The position numbers and the translations under genes are program-made. DNA of 64,000 bases from NCBI GenBank assembly GCA_009840115.1, contig VXOJ01000016.1, positions 49,223 through 113,222 on the forward strand. Direction: 5' to 3'. The notes below the pieces were generated by a model that searched no databases, was not told where the DNA came from, and saw nothing but the letters and a program-made list of their open reading frames with translations. The stretch comes from Gemmatimonadales bacterium. GTDB lineage: Bacteria > Gemmatimonadota > Gemmatimonadetes > Palauibacterales > Palauibacteraceae. Shown here piece after piece: positions 36,023-49,437 of this stretch. Each line of letters starts with the position of its first letter. The first letter of the stretch is position 1.

Positions 36023-37327
36023 CTAGCCGACGATCCGCTCCAGGATCAGCGGTTGCGACGCGGGGGGTTCGGGAGAGATCCGAATCGCGTCCGTGAGCCG
36101 GTGCGCGGCCGTCGCGGCGCCGGCCGCGTCCGCCGCGTGGACGGTGAGCAGAGGCTCGCCTTCGGAAACCCTGTCGCCCGCCCTTCGGTGAAACTCGAAC
36201 CCCACCCTCGGATCGACCGCATCCTCGACGCGGCGGCGGCCGGCCCCAAGTTCCACCGAGGCGACGCCCACCGTGCGAGCGTCGACATCGAGCCAACCGG
36301 AGCCGGGGGATGGGAAGGGTTCGCGGATCGGGGCCGCGGGGAGGCGCCCGGGGTCGTCGGCCACCCCCGGGTCCCCCCCCTGGACCTCGATGAGCCGCGC
36401 GAAGCGCTCGAGCGCGGCCCCGCCATCCAGGATCGCACCGAGTTCCGCCGCAGCCTCGTCAGCGTCGGCAGCGTGACCGACGGAGACGAGCAACTCGGCG
36501 CTCAGCGCCAGGGTGACTTCGCGCAGATCCGCGGGTCCTCCGCCTCTCAAAGTCTCGATCGCTTCGCGCACTTCCAGCGCGTTGCCGACGGTGCGGCCCA
36601 GCGGGGCATCCATCGCGGTCAGGAGTGCACTCGTCCGCACCCCCTCGGCTGTCGCGAGGTCGACCATGGTGCGCGCCAACCCACGTGCCTGGTCACGGTC
36701 GGTAATGAAGGCGCCACGCCCACACTTCACGTCGAGTACGAGCGCCCCGATCCCCTCGGCCACTTTCTTCGAAACGATCGAGGCCGCGATCAGGGCTGGG
36801 GAGGGAACGGTCCCCGTCACATCCCGGAGCGCGTAGAGACGTCCGTCGAGCGGCGCGATTTCCTTCGTCTGGCCGATCATCGCGCACCCGATCTCATCGA
36901 GAATGGCCTGGAACCGTGCCAGATCCACAGACACGTTGAAGCCGGGGATCGCCTCGAGCTTGTCCAGCGTCCCTCCGGTATGTCCGAGGCCGCGACCCGA
37001 CATCATGGGCACGCGAAGGCCGGCTTCGGCCAGGAGGGGCGCCAGGATGAGCGAGACCTTGTCCCCGACGCCGCCGGTGGAGTGCTTGTCGACCGCCGGC
37101 GGACCGTCGTCCGCGAACCGCAGTCGCGCCCCGGAGTCGATGATCTCCCGCAGAAGCACGGAGAGTTCGGCGGGATCCAGCCCGCGGATGAACGCGGCCA
37201 TGAGGAAGGCGGACATCTGATACTCGGCGACGCTTCCTTCGAGATACGCGCGCAGGAAGGCCGCGAGTTCGTCGGACGAGAGCCGCCCTCCGTCCCGCTT
37301 CTTCTCGATGATCCGCGTGGGAAGCAT
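36023..37327 (-). CDS. deoA: Pyrimidine-nucleoside (thymidine) phosphorylase
   Basis: Phosphorolyses thymidine, and probably uridine or deoxyuridine, to base and (deoxy)ribose-1-phosphate. It is 434 residues, the usual length. The phosphate-binding KHSTGGVGDKVSL and the signature SGRGLGHTGGTLDKLE are intact, and the C-terminal PYNP domain is complete. The start is ATG 37327 with AAGGTTGG upstream; a longer frame adds 21 residues without family similarity. It is a single gene divergent from the V4R-like gene. It fits functionally with the nucleoside catabolic genes at 55867-63905, although unlinked to them. Confidence 0.93.
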   Translation of the reverse strand: MLPTRIIEKKRDGGRLSSDELAAFLRAYLEGSVAEYQMSAFLMAAFIRGLDPAELSVLLREIIDSGARLRFADDGPPAVDKHSTGGVGDKVSLILAPLLAEAGLRVPMMSGRGLGHTGGTLDKLEAIPGFNVSVDLARFQAILDEIGCAMIGQTKEIAPLDGRLYALRDVTGTVPSPALIAASIVSKKVAEGIGALVLDVKCGRGAFITDRDQARGLARTMVDLATAEGVRTSALLTAMDAPLGRTVGNALEVREAIETLRGGGPADLREVTLALSAELLVSVGHAADADEAAAELGAILDGGAALERFARLIEVQGGDPGVADDPGRLPAAPIREPFPSPGSGWLDVDARTVGVASVELGAGRRRVEDAVDPRVGFEFHRRAGDRVSEGEPLLTVHAADAAGAATAAHRLTDAIRISPEPPASQPLILERIVG

Positions 37328-37376
37328 GGGGCGCCAACCTTGTCCGGCCCCGGCCCCCTGTCTAGCTTTTTTCGCG

Positions 37377-37874
37377 ATGATCTCCCCCACGCAGGCCCCT
37401 CCCGTGATCCTGCCGAGGTCGGTCCTCGCGGATCTCTTTCACCGCTGCGCGAGCCTGGGCGATGCCGGCATCGCGGCGCTGAATGAGGCGGGGGATCGTA
37501 CCGGCGCGGAGGCCGTCGCTCTGCTCGGCGACTCGCCGGACGCGCTGGACGCGGAGGAGTTCTGGGCTTTCCTCGACGAGATCCTCCGGAAGGCGGGCCT
37601 CGGATCGATATCGTTCAAGCCGGGGGGAGGAGCGTTCGCCGCCATCGCCTGGCGTGACTCGCCGGAGGCCACGTCGGCCGGGAACGTTCGCTGTCACTTC
37701 GCGACGGCGTTTCTGCGGGGCGTGCTGAGCCGTCTGGCGGACCGCGCGGTCGAGGTCGCCGAGGTGCCGGGCGGCCGCGGGACGGAGCCACGCTGGTTCC
37801 TGTTCGGATCCGCGGAGACGATCCAGCGGGTGCTTGCCGATAGCCAATCGCGGGCCGGGGGCCGGGAGCGCTGA
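37377..37874 (+). CDS. V4R-like small-molecule-binding domain protein
   Basis: A 165-residue soluble protein. The C-terminal half, from about residue 75 to 155, has the pattern of the V4R (4-vinyl reductase) fold: a Cys-His start (RCHFATAFLRGVLSRL), a hydrophobic helix, a VEVAEVPGGRGTEPRW turn and a final FLFGS strand. V4R domains sense small hydrophobic molecules or aid heme and tetrapyrrole-type chemistry. Its role here is unknown. It ends two bases before ruvX and probably leads the ruvX-mltG-thiE operon. No strong ribosome binding site is visible at ATG 37377. Confidence 0.6.
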   Translation: MISPTQAPPVILPRSVLADLFHRCASLGDAGIAALNEAGDRTGAEAVALLGDSPDALDAEEFWAFLDEILRKAGLGSISFKPGGGAFAAIAWRDSPEATSAGNVRCHFATAFLRGVLSRLADRAVEVAEVPGGRGTEPRWFLFGSAETIQRVLADSQSRAGGRER

Positions 37875-37876
37875 GC

Positions 37877-38341
37877 ATGCCCCGCAGCCGTTTGATGGCG
37901 CTCGACTACGGCCGACGACGCATCGGGGTGGCCGTCACGGATCCGACCCGGACGATCGCGGCGCCCCACGGTGTGGTGGAGAGGGCGAAGAGACGGGCTC
38001 CCGGGACCGCGATCCCGGGCGCGCTGGCCGAACTCGTTGCGGAATTGGAGCCCGCCGCCATCCTCGTGGGTATCCCCTTCTCAATGGATGGGACCGCGGG
38101 CGAGATGGCCAAAGAGGCGCGGGCCTTCGCCCGGGCTTTGGAGGAAGCGACGGGAGTGCGAACCATCGAGTGGGATGAGCGGCTGTCGACCGCGCGGGCG
38201 GAACGAGAGCTCCTCAGCATGAATCCGCCTCGCGGCCGGCGGCGACCGAAGGGCCGGAAGGACGAAATGGCCGCGGCGTTGATGCTCTCCGCCTATCTGC
38301 GCAGCACCCCCGCCGGTGCAGGCGTCCCCCGGGGCCCATGA
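37877..38341 (+). CDS. ruvX: Putative Holliday-junction resolvase / pre-16S rRNA nuclease RuvX (YqgF)
   Basis: RNase H-fold nuclease of the YqgF family, 154 residues, implicated in 16S rRNA 5'-end maturation and junction resolution. The first catalytic Asp lies in ALDYGRRRIGVAVTD (D10); the WDERLSTA segment and the final KGRKDEMAAALML helix match the family. ATG 37877 is two bases after the preceding stop, and its own stop overlaps mltG in ATGA form. The pairing with mltG is common in bacteria. Confidence 0.93.
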   Translation: MPRSRLMALDYGRRRIGVAVTDPTRTIAAPHGVVERAKRRAPGTAIPGALAELVAELEPAAILVGIPFSMDGTAGEMAKEARAFARALEEATGVRTIEWDERLSTARAERELLSMNPPRGRRRPKGRKDEMAAALMLSAYLRSTPAGAGVPRGP

Positions 38342-39369
38342 AACGCCGGTCGAAAGGAACGGGCGTTCGCCTGCTCCTCGCCGCTTTCGCCGCCCTGGCG
38401 CCCGTGGCGTACGGGTTCTTCTCCGCCGAGTTCCGGGGCCGGGGCACTCCCGATGGGTCGGTGGTCGAGGTCCTCATCCCGGATGGCGCCGCATCGCTCG
38501 AGGTGGCGGACGTGCTCCGGGCGCAGGAACTGATCTTCCATCCGCGGATCTTCGACGCGTACGTGCGCCTGAAGGGTCAGGGGCGGCAGTTGAAGGCCGG
38601 CCGGTACGAGATTCCGCGCGGCGCTCCGTACCCGTACCTGCTGGAGGTGCTCCGAACCGGGGCCGTCGTGACGAGGCCGCTCACGATCCCGGAGGGTCTC
38701 CGGCTCCCGCAGGTGGCGGAACGCCTGGCCGCCTACGTCGGCGATTCGACGGCCGCCGTCCTTGCCTACCTTGCAGCTCCGGAGCGGGTGGGTGAGCTGG
38801 GCGTGCCGGGTCCCACGCTCGAAGGATACCTGTTCCCGGAGACGTATCGATTCGCCGACGGGGTGGGAATCCCGGTCATCGTGCAGGCGATCGTCGGACG
38901 ATACTCCGGTTTCTGGGGAGCCGAGGAGCGAGCTAAAGCCGCGGCGCTCGGTCTCGACGAGCGAGAGGTCGTGACGCTCGCGAGCATCGTCGAGAAAGAG
39001 GTCCGGTGGGACGAGGAGCGTCCGGTGGTCGCGGGGGTCTACTGGAACCGCCTTCAGCGCGACATGCTTCTGCAGGCGGATCCCACAGTACAGTACGCCC
39101 TCGGTGAGCCGCGGGCGCGTCTGCTCTATCGGGACATCGACTCCGTCGCGGATCACCCCTACAACACCTATACGCAGCCGGGACTGCCGCCCGGGCCCAT
39201 CGCTTCTCCGGGAGCGGCATCGCTGCGGGCCGCCCTCCAGCCCGCCGACCACGAGTACATCTTCTTCGTGGCGCGAAACGACGGCTCGCACGAATTCACC
39301 CGGACCCTGCGCGAGCACAACAACGCGATAAACCGGATCCGCCTCGACCGCGAGTCGGCGGAACGCTAG
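38338..39369 (+). CDS. mltG: Endolytic peptidoglycan transglycosylase MltG (YceG)
   Basis: Inner-membrane enzyme that cleaves nascent glycan strands and ends their synthesis. It has 343 residues with one N-terminal membrane segment (about 10-28). A LysM-like region follows (about 40-115) and then the catalytic domain. The catalytic Glu is E219 in LASIVEKE; other family motifs are LEGYLFPETYRF (161-172) and the NTYTQPGLPPGPI segment. It overlaps ruvX by four bases and is followed 13 bases later by thiE. Confidence 0.95.
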   Translation: MKRRSKGTGVRLLLAAFAALAPVAYGFFSAEFRGRGTPDGSVVEVLIPDGAASLEVADVLRAQELIFHPRIFDAYVRLKGQGRQLKAGRYEIPRGAPYPYLLEVLRTGAVVTRPLTIPEGLRLPQVAERLAAYVGDSTAAVLAYLAAPERVGELGVPGPTLEGYLFPETYRFADGVGIPVIVQAIVGRYSGFWGAEERAKAAALGLDEREVVTLASIVEKEVRWDEERPVVAGVYWNRLQRDMLLQADPTVQYALGEPRARLLYRDIDSVADHPYNTYTQPGLPPGPIASPGAASLRAALQPADHEYIFFVARNDGSHEFTRTLREHNNAINRIRLDRESAER

Positions 39370-39382
39370 GACGAAAGGGACC

Positions 39383-40039
39383 GTGCCCGGCTCGCCCGCG
39401 TGGGATGGCTGGCCCCTCATGGTGATCACCCACCCGATGCCCGCCTGCGGGCGCCCGGTGGAGGAGGTCGTCGCGGAATGCGTGGACGCCGGGGCGCCCG
39501 CGATTCAGTTCCGGGACAAGACCGCGAACGGCGGCGCACTCACCTCGACCGCGGAGCGGCTCCGGGCGGTCACGAAGTCCGCGGGCGCTACCCTGATCGT
39601 GAACGATCGTCTCGATGTCGCCCTCGCCGCCGGCGCGGACGGCGTCCACCTCGGCCCGGACGATCTGACCGTCGCGGCGGCCCGCGACATCGTCCCGCCG
39701 GACTTCATCATCGGGTACTCCACCGACGATCCCCAAGAGGCCCGCCGCGCCGCGGCCGCGGGGGCGGACTACCTGGGCGTCGGCGCCGTGTTCGGCACAC
39801 GCTCCAAGCCCGGCCTCGCCGACGAAGCGATCGGCCCCGACCGGGTCCGCCTCGTCCGGGAGGCCAGCCGCCTCCCCTGCCTCGGAATCGGCGGCATCAC
39901 TGCGCGAAACGCCCCCGAGGTGCTCGAGACCGGCGCCGGCATCGCCGTCCTCTCCACGGTCATGTCCGCCTCCGACCCCGCCGCGGTCGTGCGAGAGCTT
40001 CTTCGCCTCGCCGGTGGAGGAGGAGGGCGTCGGCGCTAG
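39383..40039 (+). CDS. thiE: Thiamine-phosphate synthase
   Basis: Condenses HMP-pyrophosphate with the thiazole phosphate to thiamine phosphate. The 218-residue TIM barrel shows IQFRDK, the LIVNDRLDVALAAGADGVHLG strand, and the phosphate-binding CLGIGGI loop. GTG 39383 follows AAAGGGA; a later ATG at 39419 is possible. The protein ends in an unusual GGGGGRRR tail encoded by one arm of a 25-bp inverted repeat, so the end may be a recent alteration. ThiD, the enzyme making its substrate, is encoded at 55026. Confidence 0.92.
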   Translation: MPGSPAWDGWPLMVITHPMPACGRPVEEVVAECVDAGAPAIQFRDKTANGGALTSTAERLRAVTKSAGATLIVNDRLDVALAAGADGVHLGPDDLTVAAARDIVPPDFIIGYSTDDPQEARRAAAAGADYLGVGAVFGTRSKPGLADEAIGPDRVRLVREASRLPCLGIGGITARNAPEVLETGAGIAVLSTVMSASDPAAVVRELLRLAGGGGGRRR

Positions 40040-40169
40040 CTGGCTGGTGAACGCCGCGTCCACGCTGAACGGCCGGGGGGCACCCCGTCGCGGGGCGGCC
40101 CGGGCCGCACGGGCGCCAATCCGCAGGCGTTCAAGGCTGGCGCCAGCGCCGACGCCCTCCTCCTCCACC
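40013..40169. repeat. Inverted repeat overlapping the 3' end of thiE
   Basis: Two perfect 25-bp arms, 40013-40037 and 40145-40169 (beginning GGTGGAGGAGG and its complement), are separated by 107 bases. Pairing continues imperfectly inward (TGAACGCC with GGCGTTCA). The left arm encodes the last residues of ThiE. The loop carries no gene. It could be an inverted duplication, a remnant of a small mobile element, or a large structured terminator; the sequence alone does not decide. Confidence 0.75.
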
Positions 40170-40251
40170 GCCACCCGACCAAGGTGATCGCGCGCCGCGA
40201 AGCGGCCGAGCCCGCCGCACGGCACCCGCCATCCCACCCCACCCCGATGCA

Positions 40252-40290
40252 GAAAACGCCTCGCATCCGCAACGGACACGAGGCGTTTTC
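40252..40290 (-). terminator. rRNA-unit terminator
   Basis: A 12-bp stem, GAAAACGCCTCG with CGAGGCGTTTTC, around a 15-base loop, ten bases past the 5S gene on the minus strand. The T-run lies in the 3' arm. Because the stem begins with A's and ends with T's it can work in both directions, ending any thiE transcript as well. Confidence 0.85.
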
Positions 40291-40300
40291 CAAAAGAGTC

Positions 40301-40418
40301 GCCGGCAGCGACCTACTCTCCCAGGGCGTCCCCGCCCAAGTACCATCGGCGCTGAGGGGCTTAACTGCTGGGTTCGGGATGGGACCAGGTGTTTCCCCCT
40401 CGCTAAAGCCGCCGGCAA
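40301..40418 (-). rRNA. rrf: 5S ribosomal RNA
   Basis: About 118 bases. The minus strand carries the conserved core: CCCATCCCGAACCCAGCAGT, the GCGCCGATGGTACTTGGGCG segment and GAGAGTAGG. The ends pair as TTGCCGGC with GCCGGCGA. It follows the 23S gene by about 75 bases with no tRNA between. End positions are good to a few bases. Confidence 0.95.
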
Positions 40419-40493
40419 TCCGGGATCCGGCTCACGAGTTCGAGTGCAGGGCGATCGAGCGCGCTGAAGCGCTTATCGACCTCATATGAAGAT

Positions 40494-43519
<3,026 letters not shown>

Positions 43520-43591
43520 CATCTTCGTTGACGGCATCAAGCACCTCAGACGCACTCGGCGCCCAGCACTCTCACTCGCTACCAGATTGTC

Positions 43592-43600
43592 AAAAAAGCA
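43592..43600 (-). promoter_or_regulatory. boxA-like antitermination element
   Basis: The minus strand reads TGCTTTTTT followed by GACAATCTGG, close to the boxA sequence TGCTCTTTAACA of rRNA leaders. It lies between the promoter and the 23S gene, where NusB/S10-dependent antitermination is normally loaded. Confidence 0.6.
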
Positions 43601-43641
43601 GACCCGCAAGACGCCCCAAGGCGCCCGCAGGGAAGACGGGT

Positions 43642-43670
43642 AAAATAGGGTCGGTTCGGAGGGGCGTCAA
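43642..43670 (-). promoter_or_regulatory. Sigma70-type promoter of the 23S-5S unit
   Basis: On the minus strand TTGACG (43670-43665) and TATTTT (43647-43642) are separated by exactly 17 bases, the best promoter match in the window. It starts 25 bases after the atpC stop and about 120 bases before the 23S 5' end, so the rRNA unit need not depend on transcription from the ATP synthase operon. Confidence 0.8.
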
Positions 43671-43694
43671 GCACCTCCGAGAACCCTCAAGACG

Positions 43695-45418
<1,724 letters not shown>

Positions 45419-45477
45419 TCAGCCTCATGGCTTATCGGTTCTCCGGGGCGCCTCCGCCCCTGTACGCTGTTCGTCCG

Positions 45478-46344
45478 TTACCCGTCCAACGCGTCCGCGC
45501 CGCCGATGATCTCCGCGATCTGATTCGTGATCTCGGCCTGGCGGGCGCGGTTGTACGTCCGCCGCAGGTTGTCGAGGAACTCGTTGGCGTTGTCCGTCGC
45601 CGACTTCATCGCCGTCCGGCGAGCCGCCTGCTCCGCCGCCGCCGTCTCCAGGAGCGCGCTGTACGTCGAGTTCGTTACGTAGAGCGGCAGGAGATGGTCG
45701 AGGATGCCTTCCTCCGACGGATCGAGGATATAGAAGGGCTGCGGGCCCTTGCGCGCCTCGCCCACGCCGACGGGCAGGACCTGACGGACCGCCGGCGGCG
45801 TGCTGACCATGTTCCGGAATTCCGCGAAGACGAGCCGCACCGCGTCGAGCTCGCCGGCCACGAAGCGGGCGGCGAGCTCCCCGATCAGGCTCCGCGCATC
45901 GTCCACCGCCGGAGGATCCCCCAGGTCGTTGCGAGTGAGCGCCATCCCGACGCCCCGAAAGCGGAAGTAGGAGATCCCCTTGTTGCCGTAGACGTGGAAC
46001 TCCACCTCCGCTCCCGCCTCCTCCAGTTCGCGGAGTTGCGCCTGCGCGGTTCGGATGAGATTCGCGTTGAAGGCGCCGCACAGCCCGCGATTGCTCGTCA
46101 GGAGCACGAGCGCGGCCCGCTCGATGCGCGCGGGCTGGCGCAGCAGGGGCTGCGATTCCGCCAGGTCCGGCGTGGCGAGCCGGGCGATCATGTCCATCAG
46201 TTCGGCCGAGTAGGGACGTGCACGGATCACCCGCCCCTGCGCCTGCGCGAGCTTGGCGGTCGCGACCATCTCCATGGTGCGCGTGATCTTCTTCGTGCTG
46301 TCGACGGACTTCATCCGCCGATAGATGTCCCTCGACTTGCTCAT
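45478..46344 (-). CDS. atpG: ATP synthase gamma subunit
   Basis: Rotor shaft of F1, 288 residues. The N-terminal helix ([26 protein letters not shown]) and the C-terminal helix ([26 protein letters not shown]) are the family hallmarks; [17 protein letters not shown] is also clear. ATG 46344 overlaps the atpA stop in ATGA form. Confidence 0.96.
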   Translation of the reverse strand: MSKSRDIYRRMKSVDSTKKITRTMEMVATAKLAQAQGRVIRARPYSAELMDMIARLATPDLAESQPLLRQPARIERAALVLLTSNRGLCGAFNANLIRTAQAQLRELEEAGAEVEFHVYGNKGISYFRFRGVGMALTRNDLGDPPAVDDARSLIGELAARFVAGELDAVRLVFAEFRNMVSTPPAVRQVLPVGVGEARKGPQPFYILDPSEEGILDHLLPLYVTNSTYSALLETAAAEQAARRTAMKSATDNANEFLDNLRRTYNRARQAEITNQIAEIIGGADALDG

Positions 46345-47954
46345 GCCGCGGCGTCCGCAGCGTCCTCTCGGGAGGCGCCGTCGTGGACGAAGGTGTCGGA
46401 GTAGGACTCGATCGCCTCGCGGAGCGCGGCTTCGGTCTCCTCCGACATCACCCTCTCATCGCGGATCGCGTCGCCGACTTCCGGGTGATTCGTGCCCATG
46501 TACTCGAGGAAGCCAACCTCCCAGCCCCGAATCCTCGACACGTCCATGTCGTCGAGGAACCCCTGCGTGGCCGCGAAGATCACCATGACCTGCTCCTCGA
46601 CCGGCATCGGCTCGTACTGGCCCTGCTTCAGGATCTCGACGGTGCGCCGGCCCCGGTCCAACTGCCGCTGCGTCGCGGCATCCAGCTCCGTGCCGAACTG
46701 CGCGAAGGCCTCGATCTCGCGGAACTGCGCCAGGTCCAACCGCAGGCGTCCGGCGACCTTCTTCATCGCCTTGATCTGCGCGTTTCCGCCCACGCGCGAG
46801 ACCGAGATTCCCACGTTCACGGCCGGGCGCACGCCCGAGTAGAAGAGGTCGGTTTCGAGGAAGATCTGGCCGTCGGTGATCGAGATCACGTTCGTCGGGA
46901 TGTAGGCGGACACGTCGCCGGCCGCCGTCTGGATGATCGGGAGCGCGGTCAGCGAACCGCCGGGTTGCTTGATGTCCGGGTGGCCGGCGATGGCGTCGGG
47001 ATCGTTGCTGATCTTGGCCGCCCGCTCGAGCAGGCGGCTGTGGAGATAGAAGACGTCGCCGGGGTACGCCTCGCGGCCCGGAGGACGCCGCAGGATGAGC
47101 GACGCCTCGCGGTACGCATCCGCCTGCTTCGTGAGGTCGTCGTAGATGACGAGGACGGCCTTCCCTTCCTCGTACATGAAGTACTCGCCGATCGCGCACG
47201 CGGCGTATGGGGCCATGAACTGCATCGGGGCGGGCTCCGACGCGTTCGCGGCCACGACGACCGTGTAGTCGAGCGCGCCCTCCTCGCGGAGCCGTTCCAC
47301 GATGCCGGCGACCGTCGAGCCCTTCTGCCCGATCGCGCAGTAGACGCAGACGACGTCCTCATCCTTCTGGTTGATGATCGCGTCGATCGCCACGGCCGTC
47401 TTACCCGTGCCGCGGTCGCCGATGATCAGCTCCCGCTGGCCGCGGCCGATCGGAATCATGGAGTCGATCGCCTTGAGGCCCGTCTGCAGGGGCTCGTTCA
47501 CCGGCTGGCGGTACACGATGCCGGGCGCCTTCCGGTCGACCTTCATGTAGGTCACGGTTTCGATCGGCCCGCGGCCATCGCGCGGCTGCCCCAGCGTGTC
47601 CACCACGCGGCCGAGGATCTCCGGGCCGACGGGCACTGAGAGGACGCGGCCGGTGCGGCGCACCGGATCTCCCTCCTTGAGGGCCAGGTAATCGCCGAGG
47701 ATCACGGCGCCGATGTTGTCTTCCTCGAGGTTCGAGGCGAGACCGATCACGGAGACCCCGGTGTCGCGGGACGTGATCTCGAGCATCTCGTTGGCGACGC
47801 ACGTCGAAAGACCCCAGATGCGGGCCACGCCGTCCTTCACCTCGAGCACCTCGCCGACCTCTTCGACCCGGAGTTCCTCCTCGTAGCGGTCAATCTGCTC
47901 GAGCAGGGCCTTCTTGATCTCGCTCGCTCGAAGGGAGCTGTCGAAACCTGTCAT
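46341..47954 (-). CDS. atpA: ATP synthase alpha subunit
   Basis: Non-catalytic nucleotide-binding F1 subunit, 537 residues. P-loop GDRGTGKT at 179-186; [40 protein letters not shown] region intact. ATG 47954 follows AGAGAAGACG, 34 bases after the atpH stop. It is slightly longer than typical (about 505-515), with an extended acidic C-terminus. Confidence 0.97.
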   Translation of the reverse strand: MTGFDSSLRASEIKKALLEQIDRYEEELRVEEVGEVLEVKDGVARIWGLSTCVANEMLEITSRDTGVSVIGLASNLEEDNIGAVILGDYLALKEGDPVRRTGRVLSVPVGPEILGRVVDTLGQPRDGRGPIETVTYMKVDRKAPGIVYRQPVNEPLQTGLKAIDSMIPIGRGQRELIIGDRGTGKTAVAIDAIINQKDEDVVCVYCAIGQKGSTVAGIVERLREEGALDYTVVVAANASEPAPMQFMAPYAACAIGEYFMYEEGKAVLVIYDDLTKQADAYREASLILRRPPGREAYPGDVFYLHSRLLERAAKISNDPDAIAGHPDIKQPGGSLTALPIIQTAAGDVSAYIPTNVISITDGQIFLETDLFYSGVRPAVNVGISVSRVGGNAQIKAMKKVAGRLRLDLAQFREIEAFAQFGTELDAATQRQLDRGRRTVEILKQGQYEPMPVEEQVMVIFAATQGFLDDMDVSRIRGWEVGFLEYMGTNHPEVGDAIRDERVMSEETEAALREAIESYSDTFVHDGASREDAADAAA

Positions 47955-47988
47955 CGTCTTCTCTTCTCTGTTTTTCGTTACCGGCGGC

Positions 47989-48522
47989 TCAGTACAGTTC
48001 GCGCCGCATCTGCTCGAGCTGCCGCCGCAGCGAGGCGTCCAGCAACTCGTCGCCGACGCGGATGATCACGCCGCCGAGAATCTTCGGGTCCTCGTGGAAC
48101 TCGGGGACGACCTCCCGCTCGAAGCGCCGCTCCAGGGCGGAAACCACTTCGTTCCGGACGCGGTCATCCGCCTCGAAGGGCAGCGTCACGGTGGCGCGGA
48201 CCCGCCCCGCCTTCTCGTCGAGAAGATCGCGGTAGGCCAGCGCGATCCCCGGGAGGGCCCGCTGCCGGTGGCGATCCATGATGACGAGCAGAAAGCGGAC
48301 GAACAGATCCGGCGCCCGTCCGGAAAGGGCCGCCTGGATCGCCTCCTTCTTCTCGAACAGCGACACGGCGGGCACTTCCAGGAAGCGCTGGAAGTCCGGG
48401 ACGTTCGCGTACAGGTCGCCGATCTCCTCGATCAGCCGCCCGTACTCGGCCTCGTTCCCGTCCCGCGCCGCGAGTTCGAACAGAGTCGTCGCGTAGTTGC
48501 GGGCCACCGCCGACGCGCTCAT
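47989..48522 (-). CDS. atpH: ATP synthase delta subunit
   Basis: Peripheral-stalk subunit joining F1 to b, 177 residues. It has the N-terminal six-helix domain ([13 protein letters not shown] start) and the conserved C-terminal [34 protein letters not shown] 48522 lies seven bases after the atpF stop. Confidence 0.94.
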   Translation of the reverse strand: MSASAVARNYATTLFELAARDGNEAEYGRLIEEIGDLYANVPDFQRFLEVPAVSLFEKKEAIQAALSGRAPDLFVRFLLVIMDRHRQRALPGIALAYRDLLDEKAGRVRATVTLPFEADDRVRNEVVSALERRFEREVVPEFHEDPKILGGVIIRVGDELLDASLRRQLEQMRRELY

Positions 48523-48529
48523 CGCTCCG

Positions 48530-49084
48530 CTAGACGTCCGACACGAACTCGTGCACCAGACGCCGGTTCTCCTCGGCGTCCAGCCGCGCGCGGATCAGCC
48601 GCTCGGAAGCGGCCAGCGCGAGATCCACCGCATCCCGCCGGATCTCGTCGCGCAGCTGTTCCCGCTCGTGTCCGATCTCGCGGCGGGCGTCCTCGAGCAG
48701 CTGCGCCTGCTGCGCCCGCGCCTCCTCGAGCATCTCCTTGCGGAGGCCGTCGGCGTGCTGTCGGGCGTTTTCGAGCATCTCGCGGGCTTCGCTGCGGGCC
48801 GCTTCGAGCGCGGCTTCCTGCTGCGACAGCAGCCCCTTCGCATCATCGCGCGCGGAGAGGGCATCGTCGATCGCCCCCTGAATCTTCGCGTGCCTCTGCT
48901 CGAGTCCGCCGGCAATGAGCGGGAAGACCCACTTCGCGAGGACGAGGAGCGTGAGCACGAACAGGACTACCGTCCAGACGAAGAGCCCCAGGTTGAGCGA
49001 GAAGATCCCCGTCTCCGCCTGGGCCGCCAGCGCCGGCGGCGCAGCGAGCGCGAAGCTGCCGGCGACCCCGGCCGAACGCATCAT
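48530..49084 (-). CDS. atpF: ATP synthase b subunit, with signal-peptide-like N-terminus
   Basis: Peripheral-stalk subunit, 184 residues. A membrane helix (FSLNLGLFVWTVVLFVLTLLVL, about 28-49) is followed by a long charged coiled coil. Ahead of it lies a segment resembling a signal peptide (MMRSAGVAGSFALAAPPALAAQAE), which is not usual for b subunits. The tandem ATGs at 49084 and 49081 overlap the atpE stop. Confidence 0.93.
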   Translation of the reverse strand: MMRSAGVAGSFALAAPPALAAQAETGIFSLNLGLFVWTVVLFVLTLLVLAKWVFPLIAGGLEQRHAKIQGAIDDALSARDDAKGLLSQQEAALEAARSEAREMLENARQHADGLRKEMLEEARAQQAQLLEDARREIGHEREQLRDEIRRDAVDLALAASERLIRARLDAEENRRLVHEFVSDV

Positions 49085-49338
49085 CCGCGGATGAAGCCGG
49101 CGATCACGAGTCCGAACAGCGCCACACCCTCGATGAACACGGCGAGCACGATCGCGGCCGTCTGGATGGTCTGCGCTTCCTCGGGCTGGCGGGCCATCGC
49201 TTCCGTCATGCGCCCGCCGATGAGACCGATTCCGATACCGGCTCCGAGCACGGAGAGCCCGCCACCGACGATGGCGAGACCGATCGCGAGGCCGTCTCCC
49301 GTCGACATGCCCTGCAGCAGCGTCAACATGTTCAGCAT
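49081..49338 (-). CDS. atpE: ATP synthase c subunit
   Basis: Ring-forming proteolipid, 85 residues with two membrane helices. The ion-binding carboxylate is E70 in AVFIEGVALFG. The helix 1 motif is GAGIGIG without the glutamine of sodium-binding c subunits, and the E70 neighbours lack the sodium-type Ser/Thr ligand, so proton coupling is expected. The polar loop is MTEAMARQPE. Confidence 0.95.
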   Translation of the reverse strand: MLNMLTLLQGMSTGDGLAIGLAIVGGGLSVLGAGIGIGLIGGRMTEAMARQPEEAQTIQTAAIVLAVFIEGVALFGLVIAGFIRG

Positions 49339-49437
49339 CGTATGCTCCAGTTTCCTTTCTCTGTCGGGGGTTCGGACAACACCCCCCGTTCCGTCCGCGC
49401 CTCCCCGGCGCGGAAGTTGCCCGCGGACCCCTCCGGG

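Noticed and set aside
49081..49338. Sodium-coupled ATP synthase
   Set aside because: The c subunit lacks the glutamine and Ser/Thr ligands of sodium-binding rings around GAGIGIG and E70.
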